From the NCBI GenBank assembly GCA_964583165.1, contig CAZOVK010000042.1, forward strand, positions 1-20,696: a DNA stretch of 20,696 nt, read 5' to 3'. The stretch comes from CAZOVK01 sp964583165. GTDB taxonomy: Bacteria; Bacillota; Clostridia; Lachnospirales; WRAX01. Under the pieces are notes generated by a model, which had not been told where the DNA came from, searched no databases, and saw only the letters and a list, made by a program, of their open reading frames with translations. Within the stretch, counting starts at the first letter, position 1, and each line of letters opens with the position of its first letter. This document shows, piece by piece, positions 8,111 through 16,317 of the stretch. The position numbers and the translations under genes were made by a program.

Positions 8111-8505
8111 GCTGAACCTTACCATATGAGGTATTGAAACTCTCCAGTTGACATTGCAATTGATGCCAATGGATGCGACACGCTGAACCTTACCATATGA
8201 GGTATTGAAACAATACCGAAAGTCTATTGTTGAAGCGTCTAAGGAGCCTTGCGGCTTCAACTGAACCTTACCATATGAGGTATTGAAACATTAGCCGAAA
8301 CTTTTTCAAGTGTTAGCATTTCAAGTGTGTTGGCTGAACCTTACCATATAAGGTATTGAAACACATCAACTGTAACATTTACTGATGTGATAGGAAACAT
8401 CTCGCTGAACCTTACCATATGAGGTATTGAAACCTGCCATAACAGTATGAAGCACTTACAAAAATCTGCACCATAGCCCAACCTTACCATACGAGGCATT
8501 CGCAC
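8111..8505 (+). CRISPR. CRISPR array 1: six 30-nt repeats, five spacers
   Basis: The repeat begins GCTGAACC and ends ATTGAAAC, with the core CCTTACC-ATATG-AGGT. Repeats lie at 8111-8140, 8182-8211, 8260-8289 (first base A instead of G), 8333-8362 (one G to A change), 8404-8433 and 8476-8505. The last is degenerate, as expected at the leader-distal end (changes near both ends, ending CGCAC). Spacers are 8141-8181 (41 nt), 8212-8259 (48), 8290-8332 (43), 8363-8403 (41) and 8434-8475 (42), longer than those of array 2. The 3' eight bases ATTGAAAC would form the crRNA 5' handle. The array follows cas2 and its own leader promoter and converges on the csm operon. Confidence 0.96.
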
Positions 8506-8510
8506 ACTAA

Positions 8511-8540
8511 AAGAGCCACCCGTCACAAGGTGGCTTTTAA
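8511..8540. terminator. Bidirectional terminator between array 1 and csm4
   Basis: AGCCACC (8514-8520) pairs with GGTGGCT (8529-8535) around an 8-nt loop. On the + strand it is followed by TTTAACTTT; on the - strand by CTTTTAG. It can therefore stop both the array 1 transcript and the convergent csm operon, which ends at 8568. Confidence 0.7.
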
Positions 8541-8567
8541 CTTTCTATCTATTTAACTGTGATTTTG

Positions 8568-9524
8568 TTACGGCAAACACGCCAGTATCGCTATCGTGCA
8601 AGCATTTACTATCACTGGTTTATCTAGTGCTGATACATTCGCAATACATCTGCCGTACAATAGGCGCGGTTGGCTGTCATAAAATATCGCCCCGCTTGTG
8701 ATGAATAGCATGGGCTTCTTGAATGGTGTTTCTGTCGCCGAAAACTCTCGGTCTAGACGCGGGAATTTGACAAGGGTTTTGTAGTAGCCCTGTGTGGGGT
8801 CATTTTGCGCGGGAATGAAGTTTGACAGCGCGACAAAACCATTGGCAGGGTTAGACAGTGCAAAGCCGTTGTGCGGGCGCAAGGATACCAGCCCGAAACA
8901 GCCCTTGCCTGTTGACTTCTTGCCGCCTATGCCCATCTCCAGCGCGAGAGCGAACACCTGTGTGAGTATATCGGGCGGGAGTGTAGACAGAATATATACG
9001 TCATAGTGCTTGTTTGGCGGGGCGAATGTTTCTTCGCGCCCGAACAGATTGCCCGCGCCGTCTATGTTCTCGACAGTGTTACTCTTGCGGCTGACCATGT
9101 TGTGCATGATTACGCGTGATGTAGTTTCGTCAGACTGTAGTGATGCTGTTATGCCGCGTGAGTCGCCGTTAATAATGCGTGCAAACACGCTTTCGGCGAC
9201 AAAGCGTGAGTTTTTCAGTTTCTTGTTGGCTCTATATGCCTTTACGCGTTCGCGCTTGTCGGTTGTAGCGTCGTAAATACTTTCGGTGTCGCGTATGCCC
9301 ATTGGAAGCGGTAATGTACCCGCTGGAAAGGCGTTTGAAAAGACTATCGGCGGGGTAATCATGCAATTGGCAATCAAGCCCTCCAGTGCTGTATTACCAA
9401 AAAGCCGTAAATAGCTCCAGCAGAACGCGCCGAAGAACGTGTCGCTTTGCAGTGCAGACGTGAAAGAGCCGCGTGGGGCAATGACGGCTTTGTAGAGGGT
9501 GTGGGCTTTCTGTGTGTTGTTCAT
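8568..9524 (-). CDS. csm4: Type III-A effector subunit Csm4 (Cas5-like RAMP)
   Basis: Csm4 caps the 5' end of the crRNA in the Csm complex, binds the ATTGAAAC handle and contacts Cas10. The 318-aa protein shows the family pattern: 'APRGSFTSALQSDTFFGAFCWSY' at residues 17-39 (compare SxHSDTLFGALCW of Csm4), a proline-rich segment PPIVFSNAFPAGTLPLP, the glycine-rich GIGGKKSTGKGCFGL loop near residues 197-211, and a C-terminal stretch ending in PVIVNACTIAILACLP. The ATG has a modest AGGGGG RBS and lies 9 nt after csm3. It is the last gene of the operon. Csm5, normally the next gene, is absent and the operon terminates here. The length is in the normal range, so I see no truncation. Confidence 0.92.
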   Translation of the reverse strand: MNNTQKAHTLYKAVIAPRGSFTSALQSDTFFGAFCWSYLRLFGNTALEGLIANCMITPPIVFSNAFPAGTLPLPMGIRDTESIYDATTDKRERVKAYRANKKLKNSRFVAESVFARIINGDSRGITASLQSDETTSRVIMHNMVSRKSNTVENIDGAGNLFGREETFAPPNKHYDVYILSTLPPDILTQVFALALEMGIGGKKSTGKGCFGLVSLRPHNGFALSNPANGFVALSNFIPAQNDPTQGYYKTLVKFPRLDREFSATETPFKKPMLFITSGAIFYDSQPRLLYGRCIANVSALDKPVIVNACTIAILACLP

Positions 9525-9533
9525 TACTACCCC

Positions 9534-10214
9534 CTATGCATTAACCTCTTCAGGCTTAGGATAGACTGTTTCATCAGGGTTATAGTGGAATTTCACTTGC
9601 CCGTAGCCGCGTGAACCACTGCCACCCAAAGCCGAGTGTTTGACGAGTTCCAGCCCCTCTTTTACATATGCAACAAGTGCGGCTTCGTCGTCGCCCTCAA
9701 AGATTTGTAACAGTATTTCCAGCGTAAACTCCGCGCCCGCGGGTACGCGCTCTATGAAGCGCGGGGCTTCGGCTGTGCCTCTGTCGCGCTTTATAATGTT
9801 TTCTGCCTTGACTTCGAGGTTGACTCGTTCTACAGGCAAAGATTCCATTTGCTTTTTGAAAGTTTCTGTATATATGCTGTCGCGAACAATAATACGCGTG
9901 GGAGCGGACAACGCGCCGGGATTGAAGTGCGCGCCGAAAACGACACAGGTTTTACAGGTTCTTAGACCACAACCGCATGGCTTGTCCTGGATAACCGCCC
10001 CGCGCCTATCTTTCATGCCATTAACTTTTTCAAGCTGTGAACGCATTTTGCCCTTTAGGCTTGACCCCGGTATGTACGGCTCGTTTGTGAGTGGGTTTTT
10101 TATGACCTCACTGTCCGCGCCGCCTATGCCAAGTTCAATGCCCATGCCCTTAATCGCAAGACCGGTCACGCATTCTATTGTACCACTGAGTCTAATAATC
10201 TTTTTGGGTTTCAT
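9534..10214 (-). CDS. csm3: Type III-A backbone subunit and target-RNA slicer Csm3 (Cas7 family)
   Basis: Csm3 forms the filament along the crRNA and cuts target RNA every six nucleotides. The 226-aa protein begins with the RAMP strand IIRLSGTIECVTGLAI. The catalytic aspartate is visible as Asp34 in GIGGADSEVIKNP (residues 29-41), equivalent to Asp32 in Staphylococcus epidermidis Csm3. It is followed by the signature YIPGSSLKGKMRS (47-59). A cysteine cluster, C80-x-C82-x4-C87-x2-C90, fits the family's zinc site. A second glycine-rich motif, ALGGSGSRGYGQVKF, is near residue 195. The RBS GGGAGG precedes the ATG; the gap to csm2 is 15 nt. All key residues are intact, so slicing should be possible if the complex assembles. 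Confidence 0.95.
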   Translation of the reverse strand: MKPKKIIRLSGTIECVTGLAIKGMGIELGIGGADSEVIKNPLTNEPYIPGSSLKGKMRSQLEKVNGMKDRRGAVIQDKPCGCGLRTCKTCVVFGAHFNPGALSAPTRIIVRDSIYTETFKKQMESLPVERVNLEVKAENIIKRDRGTAEAPRFIERVPAGAEFTLEILLQIFEGDDEAALVAYVKEGLELVKHSALGGSGSRGYGQVKFHYNPDETVYPKPEEVNA

Positions 10215-10229
10215 TATCCGTTACCTCCC

Positions 10230-10637
10230 CTAGTTCGTGTCTTTCGGCATATATGCAATAAGTGCTTCGAAGTGCTTCATAAAGGCGGAGAAACTCTGCT
10301 TATCCTTAACGAGTGCCACATTCTTTTCGACAAACTGGACGAACAGGTAAGACACAAGCCCGCGCGTCTTTGCGTTGTTCACATATGGTACAATCTGGAC
10401 AAAACTCGCCTCAATCTCCTTAAAGCTGTCATGCTTAGCCAAAATACTCTCCAAACGTACGCAAAAGTCATAGAATTTGCGCAATTGGGAGCTTTTGTTG
10501 AGTTTGTTGCCCTCTTGTTGTAGCAGTCCGGCGAGTGTCTTTGGGTAGCGGATAATGTAGTCAGTTTTGACATACTTTTTGCCGTCTACAGTTTCAAAAT
10601 AACCGCCTGTCAGGTAACCTGTTGGTAGTTCCGGCAC
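10230..10637 (-). CDS. csm2: Type III-A small subunit Csm2
   Basis: Csm2 (Cas11-like) is the small helical subunit lying along the Csm3 filament. The 135-aa, mostly alpha-helical protein contains the typical KLNKSSQLRKFYDFCVRLE segment (residues 45-63; compare LTTSQIRKFY). It starts with GTG at 10637, supported by the very strong RBS AAGGAGGAGAGG. The start lies 44 nt inside the 3' end of the shifted csm1 frame, so the two are translationally linked or the csm1 end has drifted. The length is normal for Csm2 (about 120-150 aa). Confidence 0.92.
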   Translation of the reverse strand: MPELPTGYLTGGYFETVDGKKYVKTDYIIRYPKTLAGLLQQEGNKLNKSSQLRKFYDFCVRLESILAKHDSFKEIEASFVQIVPYVNNAKTRGLVSYLFVQFVEKNVALVKDKQSFSAFMKHFEALIAYMPKDTN

Positions 10638-12878
10638 GATTCCTCTCCTCCTTTGTCAAGTTAAGTGCGTATGTTACCATAGTTTGCGCGAAATACAAAT
10701 CTTTCTTTACAGTTGTGCTGTACATTTTAGCATCATCGCCGATACTCAATTGGTCAGTAAAGCCAACAAATGTATCGGCTTTTCTATCCAGTTTGCCATA
10801 ATTCCGCTGTTTGTCATAATGCAGGAACGGTTCAAACATCAGCGCGTGTGGGTTACCCGCTTTTAAGAAGAGTTTGTACATACGGCTGTATTCAGCCAAG
10901 CGGCGCAGTATGTCTATGGGTACGCTTGACGCAGCTTCACGAAGCATAGCCCCGTTTTTGAGTTGAACGGCGAAGTCTTCCCATGAGAATATTTCGCCCA
11001 AAAACGAAATGGCATTGCGCCCGTCTTTGTTGGGGTAGAGTTTAGGGTTTGAGTTGTTCTTTACGCGTTTAAGCTCGGTTTCGCAGTTTTCGGCTAGGGT
11101 TGCAATGTGGTCCTTGGGGTTGGTGATAAGGATTGCCGCGGATAGCGTAATGCTTGTGTTGTTCGACACAAAACGCTTAAATGCCGCTGCAGTGTCAAAG
11201 CAAATGCGGGCAGTTTGTCCCACGGGCCGATAACAAACAAGTCGTCACCGCCCGAAAAGACGCTGTAGATGTCCGTAAACTGTGTAGAGAGCAGTTCGTT
11301 CACATATCCCGAGAAGAAGTATTCCAGCATACGCGACAATGTGTTCACGCGTGCTATTGTGCCATAATGGGTTTTGCCGTGCCGCAAACCGTCGGCGAAC
11401 AGATATCCCAGATTGTCAACATCGGCTTTCAGTATGCCCAGTTTCTTTGTGCCTGTGGATTTTTCGGCTAATTCGGAGAACGTAATGACTTCGCCCTCGT
11501 CGTTAATGGGGATTCGGTTGGCCATGACGCGCAAGGATAGCGGCAGGCGTGCATGGGCGGGGTTTATGGTGAAGTCGTTGAGTTGTTCGACGAGATAGCC
11601 GCGACAGTTTTTAGGCATGTCAGCAAAGACACTGATGTAGTAGTTGTCGAACAGCCTATAGTCACCCGCGTCTTTGCTATAGACAATATACTTTATCTTT
11701 GGCAATAATCCGCCCAGCTGCTTGGAGTCTTCGCAAGCTACACAAGTTTCATCATCCGCGTTAATGAGCGCGTGATAACATGACGTGCATATGGTTTTAT
11801 TGGCTAGGTCATCATAAATGGCAAACGCGCTTTCGTTCCAGCTTTGCCCGTTGTTACTAGTTAGTGCAGAGGCAAATGGACTTGCCTTCTTTTTGGACAG
11901 AACGCGTAGCAGTGACGTTAAGGTCTGGCTATAGTTTTTAAGTCCATCCTCTTCAAAGCAGTATGAAGCAAGGTTTATCGCTATTTCACCCTTATAAGAA
12001 TCAAAAAAGTGTGCTTCGGCGAATGTTGTAAAGTCAGACAATATCGTCTGTGTGTGCTCATTATTCGGCATCAGTATATAAAACTTACCGCCCGTGAGCA
12101 TGAGTATATTCATGCGCGGCAAGTTTAGTTTATCTGTCAAAGCGTGGGCAACGGCTGATACAGTGGCGTCAACCAAGAACGAACGCGCACGCAGGCGTTT
12201 GGCTACACCCTTTGCAGATGTACGCGCAACGGCAAAAATGTATTTCTGTATGCCCGAAAAATCTCCCGCGACCATGCAAAACGGCTTTTCGGCGTTGGGG
12301 GTTTGTGATAAACACGCTGTGACCGCAACCGATATTCTTATGTGGTCATAGAGTGAAACATCGCCACCGCCAAGCGTGGGTATGCACCAAAAGTATTTCT
12401 TTAACAGTGTATCAAATACCTGAAGAAAGCCACTCTGGGTATCGGGGGCGTTTTTGGCTACTTGCCTTAGCTCATTCACAAAAAGGCTGAACAACTGGTT
12501 TTTATCGGGCTTTGGGGCTTTTGCTGATGGAAATATTGCGTCAATGGACAGTGGTTTTATATCGTAATATTGTATATCCGGCATAGCACCACCGTCTGAC
12601 AAGCGGCAGAAGACACTCTTTAATATTTCCTCGGGGTTTAGCCCGTTGTTTGTGTCGTCATCAGGTAAAGAAAGCCTATAGGCTTTTGCGATAATGGTTT
12701 TAGCCGGTGTGGTTTTGTCTGATAGTATATCGTACAAGAAGTTAAAATCAGCGAATCTTGAGAACAAGCTCTTGTTTTCGGTCAGAAGGTCGAAAACCCT
12801 ATTGCCAAACTTCTGAAAAAGCCCATACAAGTAAGCACCCAAAACGATTTCTTGCAAAGACTGGTTAAAGCTCTCCAT
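10594..12878 (-). pseudogene. csm1: csm1 (cas10), large subunit, interrupted by a -1 frameshift; HD motif lost
   Basis: Cas10/Csm1 is the signalling subunit that makes cyclic oligoadenylates when target RNA is bound. The 5' frame (12878 to a stop at 11094) holds palm 1 (GDFSGIQKYIF, residues 205-215), the four-cysteine zinc finger (C364, C367, C379, C382) and palm 2 with FSGGDDLFVIGPWDK, GGDD at 543-546. After about 'LPAFALTL' the homology jumps one base back into a second frame (CFDTAAAFKRFVSNNTSITLSAAI) that runs to 10594. The jump lies near 11185-11215 and equals one missing base. Together the pieces give about 760 aa, normal for Csm1. At the N-terminus, where the family has LLHDIGK, this protein has YLYGLFQKF, so the HD nuclease pair is gone. 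The start overlaps the csm6 stop (TAATG), with a strong AGGAGGTGG RBS. Confidence 0.92.
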
Positions 12879-14278
12879 TAACCCACCTCCTGTGCGTTTG
12901 GTTGTTTGAACAATTCGGATATAAGTATCTCATTCATTTTTGCGTAGCTGTCCCATTTTGGCACATTGCCTTTTAGTATGGCGCGTGTAAGCCATTTGAT
13001 GGTTTCCAGTATTCGCCTTGAATTATAACTGCCTGTTTTCGCTTTAACCCAATCATCGTCAACGGCAATGATGGTATGCGCAACGGGATTACGTGCGTTC
13101 GACTCTACATCGCGTAGTATTTCCATGTGCTTAAGAATCTGCTTGTCTTCTGGGGTTTCGTCTGATATCTTAGGGTCACACCCTAAATTCTTCAAAATTC
13201 TGTAAAGGTGGGAGGAGCCATAGAACGTATTGTCGGCTAAAGGTCTGCTTGGACTACTTAGCAAAGAGAGCACCCGCCTGCCCTTATCATCCGCTTTTAA
13301 TTTAGCTGAATTCAGCCTGCCCCTGTCGTCGCAATATCTGGTAATGTCGATGCCGTGATATTGTTTAAGCCTATATTCCATAAGGGTATAGATTATCGGT
13401 GTGGTTGCGCGTAAGAAGTCAGCGTATAACCCAAGGGATAGCTTTAGTTGTAAGGAGAGTATAAACTCGAACATTTCCAGCTCTTCTTTATCCATCTGCG
13501 GTATAAAGTCAGAAATTCCTTCTATTCCCGCGACTCTATCACGTGCTTCGCTCAATTTAAGCTGTGTTCTGAATACGGCCGACTCCAGCAGTCTATACGC
13601 TGTATCTGACAAAAACGGCTTGATTTTCTCTGCCATTTTGAGTGCGCCTGTATAGTTGTATGACGCTATCTGGTCTTTTATAGATACCTTTGTCATTCTA
13701 ACAAGCAGGTTGGGTGTTTCGACAACAGTACGGCGACTTTTATCTGGGGCATTTTGATACTCCAGCGTTTTTGCGTTGTCTTTATTACACGCCCAATGCA
13801 CGTCCAAGTCATAGTTATCTGTCTGCCCAGCCGTTTTCTTGTCCGGTGTATTGACTTGAATAGCCATTATATTCCTATAAGGCAACAAACATGGGAAAAA
13901 CATTAGTGCACTTTTCATAGCGGGCGAACCCGAGGATGCGTTTAGCAATAAAGTGCTGTTGGGGTTTTCCTTAGCCAATCTCTCTATTATCTGTTGAAAA
14001 TCGTCATAGAAAATGTCAAACTTCTGTACTTCAACCAAATCGGGGCGTTCAATAACCTCTGTTTCAAAGCTAAAGTCCATGCTCTTGCCAAGATACTCCA
14101 GCGCACGCAAATAACGGTTGTCTCCCTCTCTCCTGTGGTATTCCACCATTTGTTGTGACAGATACAATACAACCTTCCGTGGTTTATACACGCGTGCGAT
14201 ATGCAACATAGCACCATCGGCACACTTGGATATAGGGTCTGTATTGCCAACGGGGGAGAACAGAATATAGTTGCCCAT
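12878..14278 (-). CDS. csm6: CARF-HEPN ribonuclease Csm6
   Basis: Csm6 is the collateral RNase switched on by the cyclic oligoadenylate made by Cas10. I chose ATG 14278 because GTGGAGGTATAAA precedes it and the protein then starts directly with the first CARF strand (MGNYILFSPVGNTDPIS); an in-frame start 11 codons earlier lies against cas6 and has no such RBS. The product is 466 aa. The CARF domain covers about residues 1-170, with the ligand-binding loop LLLNASSGSPAMKSAL (111-126). The C-terminal HEPN domain has the catalytic R-x4-H motif as Arg396-NPVA-His401. Both sites look intact. It lies between cas6 (19-nt gap) and csm1 (1-nt stop/start overlap). Without a working Cas10 it would have no local activator. 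Confidence 0.93.
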   Translation of the reverse strand: MGNYILFSPVGNTDPISKCADGAMLHIARVYKPRKVVLYLSQQMVEYHRREGDNRYLRALEYLGKSMDFSFETEVIERPDLVEVQKFDIFYDDFQQIIERLAKENPNSTLLLNASSGSPAMKSALMFFPCLLPYRNIMAIQVNTPDKKTAGQTDNYDLDVHWACNKDNAKTLEYQNAPDKSRRTVVETPNLLVRMTKVSIKDQIASYNYTGALKMAEKIKPFLSDTAYRLLESAVFRTQLKLSEARDRVAGIEGISDFIPQMDKEELEMFEFILSLQLKLSLGLYADFLRATTPIIYTLMEYRLKQYHGIDITRYCDDRGRLNSAKLKADDKGRRVLSLLSSPSRPLADNTFYGSSHLYRILKNLGCDPKISDETPEDKQILKHMEILRDVESNARNPVAHTIIAVDDDWVKAKTGSYNSRRILETIKWLTRAILKGNVPKWDSYAKMNEILISELFKQPNAQEVG

Positions 14279-14297
14279 TTTATACCTCCACGAAATA

Positions 14298-15020
14298 TCA
14301 AATAAACTCAAACATGCCGAAGCCTTGCGAATTTTTGCTACCGATGCCCGTGTGGTATAAAAATTTCATATAATCTTCACGCGCTGATAGCTGATACTCC
14401 CCGTAATACGCAGTAACATAGATATTTTTGAATTTAGTAACGCATTTGCTGTTTGCACTTAGCTTGATAGGTACTAGTCCTATACCACTATCGGGTTCAA
14501 GCCCGTAATATGACGTGTATTTATGCCTAAAGTTCATGTCCAAAAGCGATAAAAAATCGGGGTTGTCAGGAGAAAAATATATGGTCTTTGCGCCTTCTGT
14601 TCTATGAACGCAAATGGGAGTTATCATTCTTATTATGGCTGTATCGCCAAACATTTCGTTTTGGGCAATGGAATATCCAAAAACGGGGCATGGTGTCCCC
14701 GCAAGATAGACAATTCGCCTTTCTCTGAGCGTATCAGCAATGGTCTCGATAATATCATCAAACACAGAGCGTATCTCAAAACTCACAATACCACTATATG
14801 ATATGGTTTTGCCTTCGACACGCTTATCACCCACTAGTCTGCCGAAAGTAAACAGCTTGTATCGGCGATTGTTATGCACATAGCCCCTATCGTGTATGTA
14901 CTCAGAAATAACAGGTGCTCCACTAAGTAGTTCATAAACTATGCCCTGTAGGATGTGGGCATGTGCAATAGGTAATGTTTTAGGGGTCTTTATATCAATT
15001 GATAGCGTTATAGTCTTCAT
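14298..15020 (-). CDS. cas6: CRISPR repeat-cleaving endoribonuclease Cas6
   Basis: Cas6 cuts the pre-crRNA inside each repeat, leaving the 8-nt 5' handle. The 240-aa protein has the Cas6 pattern: an N-terminal helix region LPIAHAHILQGIVYELL (16-32), the segment YIHDRGYVHNNRRYKLFTF (41-59) whose His43 is the likely catalytic histidine, and the C-terminal glycine-rich loop GIGSKNSQGFGMFEFI (225-240). The start has a modest AAGGA RBS. It is the first gene of the minus-strand operon, about 125 nt downstream of a near-consensus promoter, and the only Cas6 in the window. It would have to process both arrays, which share the 3' half of their repeats. Confidence 0.94.
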   Translation of the reverse strand: MKTITLSIDIKTPKTLPIAHAHILQGIVYELLSGAPVISEYIHDRGYVHNNRRYKLFTFGRLVGDKRVEGKTISYSGIVSFEIRSVFDDIIETIADTLRERRIVYLAGTPCPVFGYSIAQNEMFGDTAIIRMITPICVHRTEGAKTIYFSPDNPDFLSLLDMNFRHKYTSYYGLEPDSGIGLVPIKLSANSKCVTKFKNIYVTAYYGEYQLSAREDYMKFLYHTGIGSKNSQGFGMFEFI

Positions 15021-15153
15021 AGTTTGTCCTTCGATTAGGTAAGTTGAGAGGGTTGACGTGCTTCAATCTTTGTTGCTATCTATATGGTCAAGTCCTGAAT
15101 TACAATATAGCTTGACTGACTAAAAGTCTGTTTAATCCCACTTTATTTATGTC

Positions 15154-15181
15154 ATTATAGCATTTATTGTAAGCATGTCAA
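15154..15181 (-). promoter_or_regulatory. Promoter of the cas6-csm operon
   Basis: On the - strand TTGACA (15181-15176) and TATAAT (15159-15154) are both perfect and separated by 16 bp. Transcription would start near 15147 and leave a 5' untranslated region of about 125 nt before cas6. In that region CTATAT (15080-15085) can pair with ATATAG (15105-15110), and GTCAAG (15087-15092) with CTTGAC (15111-15116); the two pairings interleave, so they would form alternative structures. Confidence 0.75.
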
Positions 15182-15340
15182 GAAAAATGTTGGTTATTGT
15201 AGGGGCATGGCATATGATTCTCGGTTAACAATGAGCTGTAAAGTCAATTCGGCTGAGCGAATGAGCATTTTTAATGAAAATGCAGGTAGCGAAGCGTTAT
15301 GAATTAACAGGAGAATTGTTAATACATAATGGAATTGCTA
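15182..15340. other. Non-coding interval between the cas6 promoter and the distal end of array 2
   Basis: No ORF is supported. Two small hairpins are visible: GCATTTT (15268-15274) with AAAATGC (15280-15286), and ATTAACA (15303-15309) with TGTTAAT (15317-15323). Neither is followed by a T-run on the - strand, so the array 2 transcript may not be fully stopped before the cas operon promoter. Confidence 0.4.
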
Positions 15341-16317
15341 TGTTCCGCGCCTTGTAAGGTAAGGGGGGCGTTACAACGGGCATAGGGCTTGAAGAATATG
15401 CGGAATGGCAATAGTTTCAATGCCTTGTAAGGTAAGGAGGGCGTTGCAACGATAATGCGCTAACTGTAAGAGCAGTATTTAAGGAGTTTCAATGCCTTGT
15501 AAGGTAAGGAGGGCGTTGCAACTTCCACAAACTCTACAAGAAAAAACGTGGCTCATCGTTTCAATGCCTTGTAAGGTAAGGAGGGCGTTGCAACCTCTGG
15601 TATACGTTCATTCTTATAACTCAGAATGAGTTTCAATGCCTTGTAAGGTAAGGAGGGCGTTGCAACGAACGAAACCGAAGCGGACACACGACAAGGAACA
15701 AAGTTTCAATGCCTTGTAAGGTAAGGAGGGCGTTGCAACTCTTTAAGCTTCGCCGAGGACAAGATGTTATCGCGTTTCAATGCCTTGTAAGGTAAGGAGG
15801 GCGTTGCAACGAAGACAGGATTGCCCTTGATAGCCTTGCATTTCTAGTTTCAATGCCTTGTAAGGTAAGGAGGGCGTTGCAACGCCAGCAAAAGTGTCTG
15901 GGTTAGGCGCTTGCTTCTGTTTCAATGCCTTGTAAGGTAAGGAGGGCGTTGCAACTTCCGACGCTATTGAAAACTTGCCTAATCGCCCAGACGTTTCAAT
16001 GCCTTGTAAGGTAAGGAGGGCGTTGCAACTTTGTTCGACGGGACGGACGAACGCGCGGATGGGGTTTCAATGCCTTGTAAGGTAAGGAGGGCGTTGCAAC
16101 CGCTAATACTGGAACCTGACAAAAGTCCAGCTCGGTTTCAATGCCTTGTAAGGTAAGGAGGGCGTTGCAACTGCTATATGTCAACGAAGAAACCTATTAC
16201 ACGCAGTGGTTTCAATGCCTTGTAAGGTAAGGAGGGCGTTGCAACCGTTTGCTGGCGCAGTCACAGCGACAGCGATTGTCGTTTCAATGCCTTGTAAGGT
16301 AAGGAGGGCGTTGCAAC
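15341..16317 (-). CRISPR. CRISPR array 2: fourteen 37-nt repeats, thirteen spacers
   Basis: On the + strand the repeat begins GTTTCAATGCC and ends GGGCGTTGCAAC. Read on the - strand it ends in ATTGAAAC, so the array is taken to be transcribed leftward. Repeats start at 15341 (degenerate, seven differences), 15414, 15486, 15558, 15630, 15703, 15774, 15847, 15919, 15993, 16064, 16135, 16209 and 16281; all but the first are identical. Spacers are 34-37 nt. The degenerate repeat at the left is the leader-distal end, so the leader and newest spacers are on the right, at 16318 and beyond. On the - strand the last 24 nt read CCTTACC-TTACA-AGGC-ATTGAAAC, very close to array 1. The array lies upstream of cas6 on the same strand. 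Confidence 0.97.

Noticed and set aside
7909..8526. Open frames over the leader and array 1 (7909-8091, 8027-8260, 8341-8526)
   Set aside because: They read through leader repeats and CRISPR units, lack RBS and show low-complexity repeated peptides.
9640..10233. 197-codon + strand frame opposite csm3
   Set aside because: csm3 on the - strand has clear motifs and catalytic residues over the same interval; the + frame is Ser/Pro-rich shadow sequence.
11160..11223. Programmed -1 frameshifting in csm1
   Set aside because: No slippery heptamer or obvious downstream pseudoknot; Csm1 is not known to need recoding. Decay or sequence error is simpler.
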